Assembly: GCF_004751985.1 (NCBI RefSeq)
Contig: NZ_CP038492.1
Coordinates: 3,410,001-3,474,000 of the forward strand
DNA from: Rhodophyticola sp. CCM32
GTDB lineage: Bacteria > Pseudomonadota > Alphaproteobacteria > Rhodobacterales > Rhodobacteraceae
Direction: 5' to 3'
Length of the DNA stretch: 64,000 bases
Position numbers and translations under genes: made by a program. The stretch's first letter is position 1, and each line of letters opens with the position of its first letter. Under the pieces are notes generated by a model. That model did not search any database, was not told where the DNA came from, and was given only the letters and a program-made list of their open reading frames with translations. This document shows positions 16,088 to 24,786 of this stretch, in pieces.

Positions 16088-17263
16088 ATGACCAATGTCG
16101 TCATTGCCTCCGCTGCCCGTACCCCTGTCGGCAGCTTCCTTGGCTCTTTCGCCAACACCCCCGCCCATGATCTGGGCCGCGCGGTGCTGGAGGAACTGGT
16201 GGCCCGTGCAGGTGTCGACAAGGCCGATGTGTCCGAGACGATTCTGGGTCAGGTCCTGACGGCGGCGCAGGGTCAGAACCCCGCCCGTCAGGCCCATGTG
16301 AATGCGGGCCTGCCGCAGGAAAGCGCCGCCTGGGGCATCAATCAGGTCTGCGGCTCGGGCCTGCGCGCGGTTGCCCTTGGTGCCCAGCATATCATGCTTG
16401 GGGATGCCGCGATTGTTGCCGCAGGCGGGCAGGAAAACATGTCGATGTCCCCCCATGCGGCGGCGTTGCGTCAGGGTCAGAAAATGGGTGATATGAAATA
16501 TATCGACACGATGATCCGCGACGGGCTGTGGGATGCGTTCAACGGCTACCACATGGGCCAGACCGCCGAAAACGTTGCCGAGAAATGGCAGATCAGCCGC
16601 GACCAGCAGGATGAGTTTGCCGTGGCCAGCCAGAACAAGGCGGAAGTCGCGCAGAAGGCCGGCAAGTTCGAGGATGAGATTGTCGGCTACACCATCTCCA
16701 CCCGCAAAGGGGATATCGTTGTCGATAAGGATGAATATATCCGCCATGGCGCGACGATGGAGGCGATGCAGAAACTGCGCCCCGCCTTCGCCAAGGATGG
16801 CAGCGTGACCGCCGCCAATGCCTCGGGCCTGAATGACGGCGCTGCCGGTGCCCTGCTGATGTCCGCCGATGAGGCGGAAAACCGCGGAATTGAACCGCTG
16901 GCCCGTATTGCAAGCTATGCCACTGCGGGTCTTGACCCCTCGATCATGGGGGTCGGCCCGATCTATGCCAGCCGCAAGGCGCTGGACAAGGCCGGGTGGA
17001 AGGTTGAGGATCTGGACCTGGTCGAAGCCAATGAAGCCTTCGCGGCGCAGGCCTGTGCCGTCAACAAGGACATGGGCTGGGACCCGGCGATTGTGAATGT
17101 GAATGGCGGCGCGATTGCCATCGGCCACCCGATCGGCGCTTCGGGCGCGCGCGTTCTCAACACGCTTCTGTTCGAGATGAAGCGCCGTGACGCCAAGAAA
17201 GGCCTCGCCACGCTGTGCATCGGTGGCGGCATGGGCGTCGCCATGTGCCTTGAGCGCCCGTAA
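16088..17263 (+). CDS. phaA: Acetyl-CoA acetyltransferase (beta-ketothiolase)
   Basis: A 391-residue thiolase that condenses two acetyl-CoA into acetoacetyl-CoA. Catalytic residues are visible: the nucleophile cysteine in [11 protein letters not shown] (about residue 89), [19 protein letters not shown] with the active histidine, and the second cysteine in [14 protein letters not shown]. The start at 16088 gives the standard PhaA length and follows AAAGGA. phaB is next on the same strand, so the pair supplies 3-hydroxybutyryl-CoA for polyhydroxybutyrate or for the ethylmalonyl-CoA pathway. No phaC synthase is in the window. Confidence 0.96.
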   Translation: MTNVVIASAARTPVGSFLGSFANTPAHDLGRAVLEELVARAGVDKADVSETILGQVLTAAQGQNPARQAHVNAGLPQESAAWGINQVCGSGLRAVALGAQHIMLGDAAIVAAGGQENMSMSPHAAALRQGQKMGDMKYIDTMIRDGLWDAFNGYHMGQTAENVAEKWQISRDQQDEFAVASQNKAEVAQKAGKFEDEIVGYTISTRKGDIVVDKDEYIRHGATMEAMQKLRPAFAKDGSVTAANASGLNDGAAGALLMSADEAENRGIEPLARIASYATAGLDPSIMGVGPIYASRKALDKAGWKVEDLDLVEANEAFAAQACAVNKDMGWDPAIVNVNGGAIAIGHPIGASGARVLNTLLFEMKRRDAKKGLATLCIGGGMGVAMCLERP

Positions 17264-17292
17264 CCCGACAGCATCCCGGGCCCGTATGAGGA

Positions 17293-17384
17293 GGACAAAA
17301 AGGCGCTGACCCGCCGTTTTGTCCAGCCGGAAACCCGGGCTATGGCAAACATCCGCGACAGAGGTGACGAAACATTCTTTCGTC
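17293..17384 (+). promoter_or_regulatory. Two hairpins in the phaA-phaB spacer
   Basis: The 179-base spacer holds a strong stem, GGACAAAAAGGCG with CGCCGTTTTGTCC (17293-17324, one A/G mismatch), and a second perfect stem GACGAAA/TTTCGTC with a five-base loop (17366-17384), followed shortly by a run of five T bases. These could attenuate transcription between phaA and phaB or stabilise the phaA message. Function is inferred from structure and position. Confidence 0.5.
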
Positions 17385-17442
17385 AGGACGTTTTTGGGTG
17401 TAACGATATGACCAGGGGAGCCATCTATTGGAGGAGAAAACG

Positions 17443-18165
17443 ATGGGACGTGTAGCATTGGTTACCGGCGGCAGCCGTGGCATCGGGGAGGCGATTTCCA
17501 AGAAGTTGAAAGCCGATGGGTATAATGTCGCCGCGACCTATGCGGGCAATGATGAGGCCGCTGCCGCCTTTACTGCGGAAACCGGCATCAAGACCTATAA
17601 ATGGAATGTTGCCGATTACGACGCATCGGCCGCCGGTATCGCCCGGGTCGAGGCTGATCTTGGCCCGATCGAGGTGGTTGTGGCGAATGCGGGCATCACC
17701 CGCGATGCGCCGTTCCACAAAATGACGCCGGAGCAATGGAACCAGGTGATCGGCACCAACCTGACCGGTGTGTTCAACACGGTCCACCCGGTCTGGCCCG
17801 GCATGCGGGAGCGGAAGTTCGGCCGGGTCATCGTGATCTCCTCGATCAACGGTCAGAAAGGTCAGTTCGCGCAGGTGAACTATGCCGCGACCAAGGCCGG
17901 CGATCTGGGTGTCGTGAAATCCCTGGCCCAGGAAGGTGCCCGCGCGGGCATCACCGCCAATGCGGTCTGCCCCGGCTATATCGGCACGGAGATGGTCATG
18001 GCGGTGCCTGAAAAGGTGCGCGAGTCGATCATCGCCCAAATCCCCGCAGGCCGGTTGGGAGAACCCGAAGAGATCGCCCGCTGCGTGGCCTTCCTTGCCT
18101 CTGACGATGCGGGTTTCATCAACGGCTCCACCATCTCGGCCAATGGTGCGCAGTTCTTTGTGTGA
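17443..18165 (+). CDS. phaB: Acetoacetyl-CoA reductase
   Basis: A 240-residue short-chain dehydrogenase that reduces acetoacetyl-CoA to (R)-3-hydroxybutyryl-CoA with NADPH. Seen: the cofactor loop VTGGSRGIGEAISKKLK at the N-terminus, VVVANAGITRDAPFHKM, ISSINGQKGQFAQVNYAATK with catalytic Ser-Tyr-Lys, and VCPGYIGTEMVMAVP. SINGQ and QFGQ-like segments are typical of PhaB rather than FabG. The ATG at 17443 follows GGAGGAGAA. It lies 179 bases after phaA. A repeat element follows the gene. Confidence 0.95.
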   Translation: MGRVALVTGGSRGIGEAISKKLKADGYNVAATYAGNDEAAAAFTAETGIKTYKWNVADYDASAAGIARVEADLGPIEVVVANAGITRDAPFHKMTPEQWNQVIGTNLTGVFNTVHPVWPGMRERKFGRVIVISSINGQKGQFAQVNYAATKAGDLGVVKSLAQEGARAGITANAVCPGYIGTEMVMAVPEKVRESIIAQIPAGRLGEPEEIARCVAFLASDDAGFINGSTISANGAQFFV

Positions 18166-18284
18166 TACCAGCACCCCGATATTGAAAGAGGGCTGGCCCG
18201 TCCGGGTTGGTCCTTTTTATCTGTAAGGCTGGCTTCCCCGAAACCGCAAAAGCCTTATGGTTTCGACCTGAAATTCAGAACCAT

Positions 18285-18429
18285 ATATGCATTGCGCAGA
18301 GGGTAGAGCCCGAACCGAGGGGCAGGAAGCGAAGCGCCCGCCCCGTGGGGGCGGCTCAGACGCTGCCCGGCGGTGCCGCCGGGCGGAAAGGTGATGATGC
18401 GGAGCGATTCAGATTAAACGATTTCTGCT
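18285..18429. repeat. Dispersed GC-rich hairpin repeat, family 2 copy 1
   Basis: This block holds two strong hairpins: CCGCCCC/GGGGCGG (about 18339-18354) and a perfect palindrome with half-arm GCCCGGCGGT-type symmetry at 18365-18384. Flanking words include CGCAGAGGG, GATGATGCGG and TTCAGA. An inverted copy lies at about 30030-30160, with the same order of words on the opposite strand. It fills the gap between convergent phaB and the polyprenyl synthase gene. Confidence 0.75.
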
Positions 18430-19431
18430 TTAGCTCACCCGTGCCACCACGTAATCGGCAAGATCGGCCAGCATATCGCGCAGGGGGTGATCGGGCATCC
18501 GGGCCATCGCGTCTTTGGCAAGACCGGCATAGCGCAGGGCCTCATCACGCGTGTCTTCCAGCGTGCCATGGCGGCGCAGAAGATCCATCGCATGGGTCAG
18601 GTCGCCCTCGTCCTGCTGGCCCTTGCCGATGGTGCGTTCCCAGAAGGCACGTTCCTCATCATCCGCTCTGGCAATGGCGCGGATCACCGGCAGGGTCAGT
18701 TTCCGCTCGCGGAAATCATCGCCCAGATTCTTGCCCATCACCCCTGAGGCCCCGCCCCAGTCCAACAGGTCATCGACAATCTGGAAACTCATCCCAAGCG
18801 CGTCGCCATAGGCGGCCAGCGTCTTCACCTGCGCCTCGGGCGCGCCGGAAATCACCCCGCCCACCTCGGTTGCGGCCTCGAACAGCGCCGCCGTCTTGCC
18901 GCGGATCACCTGGCAATAAACCGCTTCACCGGTGGTGATGTTCTGCGCGACGGACAGTTGCAACACCTCCCCCTCGGCGATGGTGGCTGCCGCGTTGGAC
19001 AGAATATCAAGAACTGTCAGTGACCCGGTTTCGACCATCAGTTGAAACGCCCGGGCGAACAGGTAATCACCGACCAGCACGCTTGATTTATTGTCCCATA
19101 ACAGGTTTGCCGTGGGCCGCCCGCGCCGCTGACCGCTTTCATCGACCACATCATCATGCAGCAATGTGGCGGTATGGATGAATTCCACCGTCGCCGCCAG
19201 TTTCTGATGCGCATCGCCGTCATAGCCACAAAGCCGCGCAGCGGCGAGGGTCATCATCGGGCGGATACGTTTGCCGCCCGCCTCGACCAGATGGGCGGTG
19301 ACCTCGGGGATACGCGGCGCATGATCAGAGACCATCCGCGCCCGGATCAACCCGTTCACCGCGTCCAGATCATCGGTCAGATAGGCGCGCAGCCGGTCAT
19401 GGGGTTTGGTGGCGGCCTCATCCAGGCTCAT
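18430..19431 (-). CDS. Polyprenyl diphosphate synthase (octa/decaprenyl type)
   Basis: A 333-residue trans-prenyltransferase that builds the ubiquinone side chain. The two aspartate-rich motifs are LLHDDVVDE (about residue 95) and IVDDLLDWGG. GGKRIRPMMTLAAARLCGYD and GKTAALFEAATEVGG are further family blocks. Rhodobacterales make ubiquinone-10, so decaprenyl is likely, but chain length is not readable by eye. The start at 19431 gives MSLDEAATKPHDRL and follows AGAAGGGA. It is divergent from the DUF2007 gene. Confidence 0.92.
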   Translation of the reverse strand: MSLDEAATKPHDRLRAYLTDDLDAVNGLIRARMVSDHAPRIPEVTAHLVEAGGKRIRPMMTLAAARLCGYDGDAHQKLAATVEFIHTATLLHDDVVDESGQRRGRPTANLLWDNKSSVLVGDYLFARAFQLMVETGSLTVLDILSNAAATIAEGEVLQLSVAQNITTGEAVYCQVIRGKTAALFEAATEVGGVISGAPEAQVKTLAAYGDALGMSFQIVDDLLDWGGASGVMGKNLGDDFRERKLTLPVIRAIARADDEERAFWERTIGKGQQDEGDLTHAMDLLRRHGTLEDTRDEALRYAGLAKDAMARMPDHPLRDMLADLADYVVARVS

Positions 19432-19476
19432 AGGTCGAACATCCCTTCTCTCGACAAGCGGGGCCCGCATGCCTAA

Positions 19477-19701
19477 ATGCCGGATATGCAAGAAATTCTG
19501 CGCAGCACCGACCCGACAATTATCGCCTTTGCTTCGGCGCTTCTGTCAGGCGAGGATATAGAGGTGTTCGAGATGGACGTCCATATGAGCGTGCTGGAAG
19601 GCTCGATCGGGGTTTTGCCGCGCCGCCTGATGGTGCGCCGCGATCAGGCTTTTGAAGCGCGTGCGGTGCTGCGTGACAATGACCTGCACGTGACCGAGTG
19701 A
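19477..19701 (+). CDS. DUF2007 domain protein
   Basis: A 74-residue soluble protein of the DUF2007 (putative signal-transducing) type. Seen: ILRSTDPTIIAFASALLSGE and a tail LMVRRDQAFEARAVLRDNDL. The family is small and of unproven function. A second in-frame ATG at 19486 is an alternative start; neither has a strong ribosome site. The stop overlaps the next gene's ATG as TGATG. This linkage to a TrmN6-like methyltransferase and divergent prenyl synthase is, to my knowledge, common in Rhodobacterales. Confidence 0.8.
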   Translation: MPDMQEILRSTDPTIIAFASALLSGEDIEVFEMDVHMSVLEGSIGVLPRRLMVRRDQAFEARAVLRDNDLHVTE

Positions 19702-20468
19702 TGTGGGCCGAAGATGATCTGACCCAAGATGCCTTTCTTGGCGGGCGGGTGAGGGCCTGGCAGCCGCGCAAAGGCTATCGCGCGGGCACCGATCCGGTGT
19801 TTCTGGCCGCAGCCTGCACTGCCCGGCCCGGCGACACGGTGCTGGAACTGGGATGCGGCGCTGGCGTGGCCAGCCTGTGCCTGGCTGCGCGGGTGCCCGA
19901 TCTGGCGATCACCGGGGTCGAGAGGCAGGCGGGTTATGCCGATCTGGCGCGCCGGAACGGCCTGAATGTGGCAGAGGCTGACCTGATCACCCTGCCAGCT
20001 GATCTGCGACAGCGCAGTTTTGATCATGTCATCGCAAACCCACCCTATTATCCGGCCGGTGGTGGTACGAAAGCGGGCGATGCAGGCCGCGAGGCGGCGC
20101 TGCGCGAAGACACAGCGCTGACCGATTGGGTTGAAATTGCCGGGCGGCGCCTGGCTCCGAAAGGCTGGCTGACAGTTATTCAGGCCGCAGAGCGGCTGCC
20201 CGATCTGATGGCGGCGCTTTCTGCTGCCGGTTTCGGCGCGATTTCGCTGTTGCCTCTGGCCTCCCGCACGGGTCGTGCAGCGGGCCGGGTGCTGATCAAA
20301 GCCCGGAAATCCGGGCGCGCGCCGTTTACCCTGATGGCCCCTTTTATCATGCATGACGGGTCAGACCATCAGAGCGACGGGGAGGATTACACCGCACCGG
20401 CCCGGGCGATTCTGCGCGACGGCGCAGCGCTCGACTGGCCCGGCACCGGCGAAATGCCGACAAATTAA
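19701..20468 (+). CDS. TrmN6-like SAM-dependent methyltransferase
   Basis: A 255-residue class I methyltransferase. It starts with DLTQDAFLGGRVRAWQPRKG, typical of tRNA1(Val) adenine-37 N6-methyltransferases. The SAM site is VLELGCGAGVASLCLA, and the N6-adenine catalytic motif NPPYYP follows near residue 113. The tRNA substrate is inferred from family. The ATG at 19701 overlaps the DUF2007 stop; a GTG one codon upstream is an alternative. A small GGAACC/GGTTCC hairpin (20503-20517) follows after the stop. Confidence 0.88.
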   Translation: MWAEDDLTQDAFLGGRVRAWQPRKGYRAGTDPVFLAAACTARPGDTVLELGCGAGVASLCLAARVPDLAITGVERQAGYADLARRNGLNVAEADLITLPADLRQRSFDHVIANPPYYPAGGGTKAGDAGREAALREDTALTDWVEIAGRRLAPKGWLTVIQAAERLPDLMAALSAAGFGAISLLPLASRTGRAAGRVLIKARKSGRAPFTLMAPFIMHDGSDHQSDGEDYTAPARAILRDGAALDWPGTGEMPTN

Positions 20469-20555
20469 TGCATCCTTCTGCACGGGCCGCGTGACAAGAC
20501 TCGGAACCTGTGGTTCCATCGTCATATCATTATCATATTGAGAGGAGGACGACGG

Positions 20556-20720
20556 ATGTCGCTAGGCGCCCATCTTCAGGAACTGCGGAAAAAGCATGAA
20601 AGCCTCTCGGAACGGGTAGAGGCGGCGGAACGCAGTCCCGGCATGGACGAACTTGCTATTCGAGACCTCAAAAAACAGAAATTGCGCCTGAAAGAAGAAA
20701 TCAGCCGTCTCGACGGCTGA
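20556..20720 (+). CDS. YdcH family (DUF465) small protein
   Basis: A 54-residue, highly charged helical protein. Seen: LGAHLQELRKKHESLSERVE, then IRDLKKQKLRLKEEISRLDG. The pattern is that of DUF465/YdcH proteins, which are predicted helical hairpins of unknown function. GGAGG lies seven to eight bases before the ATG at 20556. A longer frame starting at 20538 would include the ribosome site itself. It converges with the LysR gene. Confidence 0.85.
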   Translation: MSLGAHLQELRKKHESLSERVEAAERSPGMDELAIRDLKKQKLRLKEEISRLDG

Positions 20721-20754
20721 TATAGGGGGGCGGGGCAGCAACCTGCTTCTATGT

Positions 20755-21702
20755 TTAACCAGTGACCTCAGAGGCCGGGATACACACCCGGCCCTCACGA
20801 TAGGGGTGAAGCTGTTCCGCTTCCCCTTCCAGCCACGCCAGAAACGCGCGGATCTGGGGTTTGTCTTTTGTGATCTCGGGGCAGACAAAGCGGTAATGCG
20901 CCTGGGTTGTCAGCGCAATCTTATAGGGCGCCACCAACTGCCCTGACCGTAACGCCTGTTCCGCCAGCGAAATCCGCCCCAGAACCACACCGCCACCGGC
21001 TTGCGCCGCATCCACCGCATGATCGGCCTGGCTGAACCGGGCGCCGGTTTTGGGTGGCGGTGGCAGACCGGCGGCACGAAACCAGGCGGGCCAGTCGATC
21101 GGCGGGGTCAGAAAGCCGATATCTTCCTGATGCAGCAACGGCGCATTTGCCAGATCGGCGGGTTCGGGAAAGCTCGCGGCCAGGGCGGGTGCCATCATCG
21201 GGGTCAGCCATTCGTCGATGATGGATTGGGAATAAAGCCCCGGTTCTTCCCGCGGCATCCCGAACCGAATGGCGACATCCACATCGTCACGGGTAAAATC
21301 CATCAGGCGCAGCGTGGCGGAAAACCGCAGCTCGATTGCGGGATGTCTCTGGGCAAAATCAAACATGCGCGGGGCCAGCCATTTGGCGGTGAAGCCGGGG
21401 CCGGCGGTGACGGTCAGCGTGGTGCTGTCGATGCTGCGCCGGGTGGCGCGCCAGGCGGCATGCAGGGCCGCAAACCCATCCTGCGCGCCGGGGGCAAGCA
21501 TACGGCCCGCTTCGGTCAGTTCCACCGCACGGTTCAAACGGCGAAACAGCGGCGCACCCAGAGAGGTCTCAAGCGATTTGATCTGAAAGCTGAGGGCGGC
21601 AGGGGTGACGTTCAACTCTGCTGCGGCCAGCGCAAAGCTCATATGGCGGGCGGCGGCATCAAAGGCCCGAAGCGCGGTCAGCGGGGGAAGACGGTCAGAC
21701 AT
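20755..21702 (-). CDS. LysR family transcriptional regulator, GcvA-like
   Basis: A 315-residue LysR-type regulator. The N-terminal helix-turn-helix is LPPLTALRAFDAAARHMSFA / LAAAELNVTPAALSFQIKSL. The substrate-binding domain contains DVDVAIRFGMPREEPGLYS and AQAGGGVVLGRISLAEQAL, which resemble GcvA/AmpR relatives. The effector is unknown. It is divergent from a small ORF, which may be its target. An inverted repeat sits seven bases upstream of the start. Confidence 0.92.
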   Translation of the reverse strand: MSDRLPPLTALRAFDAAARHMSFALAAAELNVTPAALSFQIKSLETSLGAPLFRRLNRAVELTEAGRMLAPGAQDGFAALHAAWRATRRSIDSTTLTVTAGPGFTAKWLAPRMFDFAQRHPAIELRFSATLRLMDFTRDDVDVAIRFGMPREEPGLYSQSIIDEWLTPMMAPALAASFPEPADLANAPLLHQEDIGFLTPPIDWPAWFRAAGLPPPPKTGARFSQADHAVDAAQAGGGVVLGRISLAEQALRSGQLVAPYKIALTTQAHYRFVCPEITKDKPQIRAFLAWLEGEAEQLHPYREGRVCIPASEVTG

Positions 21703-21708
21703 ATCAGT

Positions 21709-21721
21709 TAAGTATACCTTA
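21709..21721. promoter_or_regulatory. Candidate LysR operator / AT-rich divergent promoter
   Basis: An inverted repeat TAAG-TATAC-CTTA lies immediately upstream of the LysR gene and within the 110-base divergent gap. LysR regulators usually bind such sites near their own promoters. The T-N11-A core is satisfied, but this is weak evidence in AT-rich DNA. Confidence 0.35.
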
Positions 21722-21812
21722 TCTGAACCATGAGAAAGTCTCGTTTGTCTGTCTTTTATGAAAGGCCCATATTCATCTCAAACCGGAGCCAAACTCTAAA
21801 GGAATTTGAGAG

Positions 21813-21995
21813 ATGATCGAAGTTGCCATGACCCTTGAGGCGCGCAATGCCTATACAATCGCCCATCAGGAACGCGCCCGCGCCGTGAAATCAGCCTTCG
21901 GCTGGCTGTCTCCTTCCAGAATCGCTCACTGGGTCGTGTCCCTTGTGCGCATCGTCTCCCTGGGTCACGGCCCGGTTTCATCTGCGCGGGGATGA
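21813..21995 (+). CDS. Small hypothetical protein divergent from LysR gene
   Basis: A 60-residue basic protein: MIEVAMTLEARNAYTIAHQE, then RARAVKSAFGWLSPSRIAHW and a short hydrophobic segment VVSLVRIVSL. AAAGGA lies ten bases before the ATG. Placement divergent to a LysR regulator supports a real gene. I do not recognise a named family, although an amphipathic A-H-x-x-R-A-x-A-x-x-x-A-F-x-W-L pattern is reminiscent of small DUF1127-type alphaproteobacterial proteins. Function is unknown. Confidence 0.5.
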   Translation: MIEVAMTLEARNAYTIAHQERARAVKSAFGWLSPSRIAHWVVSLVRIVSLGHGPVSSARG

Positions 21996-22038
21996 CGGGC
22001 AAAGCCATGACAAGCAGGCTCAGCGCAGCCTGACCGCT

Positions 22039-22878
22039 CTACAAAACCTGCGCGGCTGTCACCCACCAGTTCGGCTGTGCCGCGCCGATTTTGGCGGCGG
22101 CCTCCTGCGCGGCTGTTTTCTCGGCGAAGAGGCCGAAACAGGTGGCGCCTGATCCGCTCATCCGCGCCAATGCGCAGCCGGGGCGGGCATTCAGCGCGTC
22201 CAATGCGGTGTCGATTTTGGGGGTGAGCGCCCGTGCAGGGGCGGCCAGATCATTGCGTTGACGGCAGAGCCATCCGATGAAACCGGCAAAATCGCTCCAT
22301 TCCGGGTCGGACAGGCCCGCGCCTTCGGTGGTTTCCAGCCCCTGAAAGACCGTGCCGGTGGAAAGTGCCACGTCAGGGGTGACCAGTACACATGTCATCT
22401 TTGGCAGGGGCGGCACCTTATCCAGCACATCGCCAATGCCCTGCATCCGGGTGGGGCAGGCCGCCAGACAGGCGGGCAGATCGGCCCCAAGCGTCAGGAT
22501 GTCTGCGGGTCCGGGCAGAGGCTGATCCCAGAATGCGGCCAGCCCTGTCAGGGCAGCGGCGGCATCTGCTGATCCACCGCCGATCCCTGCTGCGTTGGGC
22601 AGTTGTTTTTCCAGAACAATTTCCGCTCCGTGACCGGGCCCGAACAGGGCGGCGGCTTTCAGAACCAGATTATCCGGCCCGTTGGGCACCCCGGCAGCGC
22701 GCGGGCCCATCACCTGCAGCGCCAGCGTATCAGCGGGAGAGAAATGCAGCCGGTCCCCCACATCTGCGAAGACAACCAGAGAATCCAGCAGATGATAGCC
22801 ATTTTCCTGTCGTCCGGTCACATGCAGGGCAAGGTTGATCTTGGCCGGTGCAAAGACACTGGCCCCACCCGTGGTCAT
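22039..22878 (-). CDS. ispE: 4-diphosphocytidyl-2-C-methyl-D-erythritol kinase
   Basis: A 279-residue GHMP kinase of the non-mevalonate isoprenoid pathway. Seen: FAPAKINLALHVTGRQENGY at the N-terminus, the ATP-binding glycine loop LPNAAGIGGGSADAAAALTG near residue 100, and ALARMSGSGATCFGLFAEK near the C-terminus. The start overlaps the upstream TPR gene's stop by ATGA. Isoprenoid supply also links it loosely to the nearby prenyl synthase. Confidence 0.96.
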   Translation of the reverse strand: MTTGGASVFAPAKINLALHVTGRQENGYHLLDSLVVFADVGDRLHFSPADTLALQVMGPRAAGVPNGPDNLVLKAAALFGPGHGAEIVLEKQLPNAAGIGGGSADAAAALTGLAAFWDQPLPGPADILTLGADLPACLAACPTRMQGIGDVLDKVPPLPKMTCVLVTPDVALSTGTVFQGLETTEGAGLSDPEWSDFAGFIGWLCRQRNDLAAPARALTPKIDTALDALNARPGCALARMSGSGATCFGLFAEKTAAQEAAAKIGAAQPNWWVTAAQVL

Positions 22879-24569
22879 TGGGTTTCGCCTTCGGCAACCT
22901 CTTGTTCCAGAACCTGCGTCAACCCGATGTCCAGTTTCAGACGGATGCGGGTGGCGTCTTCCTCGGTCGGTTCAAATGACAGGGCGCGCTGCCATTGAAA
23001 CTCGGCCTCGCGGGTCCGGCCGACCATGTAATAGACATCGCCCAGATGGTCATTGAGGATCGGATCATTGGGCAGCAGTTCCACCGCCCGTTCCATTGGT
23101 GCGACCGCCTCTTCAAATCTGCCCAGCCGGTAGAATACCCAGCCCAGACTGTCGACGATATAGCCTGATCGCGGCTCAGTGGCGACGGCGCGTTCGATCA
23201 TCGCCAGCGCCTCATCCAGATCGCGCCGCTGTTCGACCAGCGAATAGCCGAGATAATTCAGAACCTGCGGCTGATCCGGGTTGAGGACAAGGGCGTGACG
23301 GAAATCGGCCTCGGCCTCGGTCCAGCGGCCTTCCCGTTCCAGACTGATGCCACGGGCGTAATGCAGAAACCAGTATCGCGGCTGATCCGTGTCGACCAGC
23401 GCCAGCGCGTCTGAATAGGCCACCACCGCCGGGCCGAACCGTTCCATCCGGCGCATCATATCGCCCAGAGCCGCGTGAACCGAGGCGAATTGCGGATAGG
23501 TTTCTGCCAGGTTCTGCAGAACCGTGGCAGCCTCATCCTGCTGATCCATTTCAAACAGGGCTTCGGACTGTCCAAGACGGGCGGTGACAAAGGCCGCTGC
23601 GCTATCGGGGATCTCGGCATAGGTCTCTGCGGCCAGATGAAGCTGCCCGTCATCCATCAGCAATTCGGCGGCCAGCAACAGGGCATCATAATGGCCCGGG
23701 TCAATTTCATAGGCCGCGCGGGCATAGACCAGCGGCAGGGTCGGGCCGCTGTCATTGCCCAGCCCCTGAGCCAGGGAATAGAACACCTCGGCCACGCCCT
23801 GCCGGGCATTGACGACAAAATCATAAGGCCGGGTCGGGTTTTCGGTGATGCTGTCGCGAAGCGATAACAGCGTCGGGTCCGGGGCGGCGGCGGTGGCGGC
23901 GGTCAGAAGGTCCAGCGCATCGTCCTGCCGGTCCAGTTGGACCAGCACCTGCGCATGGGTCTGGATGCCATGGGACGTGGCCTGAAGCGGGCCATATGTT
24001 GCGCCCGACAGGATCGCATCGGCGCCTTCGAAATCGCCCACGGCGGCGCGGGCAAGCGCCAGGTGAAACTGGGCAATCCCGGCCAGCGGGCCGCTATCGG
24101 TCAGGTCTTCAAACCCGGTTACCGCGCGGCTCATATCGCCCTCACCCAGATGCAGCCAGGCGGCTGTCAGCCCATCGACCAGGGGGCCGGCGCCCTCGCC
24201 GGCCTCAATCGTGGCCAGCGCGCCTGCCAGATCGCCCACCTGAATACGCCCCACCTGTTCAACCATGAAGGCCAGTTCGCGGTTCGGGTCGGTGTCCGGC
24301 AGGCGGGCGGCAATCTGCATGGCCCGGTCCCATTGACCAAGGGCGGCCCGGGCCAGAAGCGCATTGCCGATCAGCCCGCGATTGTCCGGGTCACGCTGCA
24401 GCGCCTGTTCGAAATAGATCGCCGCCTCGCGATGATCCCCGTCAATCACCGCCTGGCGCGCGGCCAGATACGGGCCGGCCAGACCGGTTTGGGCCTGGGC
24501 CGTGGCGGATAGCGGCAACACCAGGCCCGCGCCCGTCAGGGTCAGGAAAAGCAGGGCGATAATACGCAT
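22875..24569 (-). CDS. Exported tetratricopeptide-repeat protein
   Basis: A 564-residue protein with an N-terminal signal peptide (MRIIALLFLTLTGAGLVLPL then SATAQAQ) and TPR motifs across most of its length. The clearest lie near the N-terminus (DHREAAIYFEQALQRDPDNR) and C-terminus (AEADFRHALVLNPDQPQVLN; ERAVATEPRSGYIVDSLGWV; MERAVELLPNDPILNDHLGD). Such proteins scaffold periplasmic or outer-membrane assemblies. No specific partner can be named. It is coupled to ispE by a four-base overlap, an arrangement I believe recurs in Rhodobacterales. Confidence 0.9.
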   Translation of the reverse strand: MRIIALLFLTLTGAGLVLPLSATAQAQTGLAGPYLAARQAVIDGDHREAAIYFEQALQRDPDNRGLIGNALLARAALGQWDRAMQIAARLPDTDPNRELAFMVEQVGRIQVGDLAGALATIEAGEGAGPLVDGLTAAWLHLGEGDMSRAVTGFEDLTDSGPLAGIAQFHLALARAAVGDFEGADAILSGATYGPLQATSHGIQTHAQVLVQLDRQDDALDLLTAATAAAPDPTLLSLRDSITENPTRPYDFVVNARQGVAEVFYSLAQGLGNDSGPTLPLVYARAAYEIDPGHYDALLLAAELLMDDGQLHLAAETYAEIPDSAAAFVTARLGQSEALFEMDQQDEAATVLQNLAETYPQFASVHAALGDMMRRMERFGPAVVAYSDALALVDTDQPRYWFLHYARGISLEREGRWTEAEADFRHALVLNPDQPQVLNYLGYSLVEQRRDLDEALAMIERAVATEPRSGYIVDSLGWVFYRLGRFEEAVAPMERAVELLPNDPILNDHLGDVYYMVGRTREAEFQWQRALSFEPTEEDATRIRLKLDIGLTQVLEQEVAEGETQ

Positions 24570-24786
24570 CGGGATCTCCGGTTATAATACAGATCAGACA
24601 GTAGAGCGTTTCTTCAGTAAACTGAATCACTTCTGCGCAATCTCAAGGCGATATGGTAACTTTCTTGTCTGAATGCCATATATCTCAATCCACATCGGGC
24701 TGCTGTAGTGCAGGGCTGTGACCTGTCGTGTTTCAGATTTCCCCGATATGCTTTGAAGGTGCTGACCCGGAGGTTTGGGCCTGATC

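Noticed and set aside
18301..18360. Possible tRNA or small RNA in the GC-rich phaB downstream gap
   Set aside because: No cloverleaf or T-loop consensus was seen. The inverted copy upstream of mutL explains it as a dispersed repeat.
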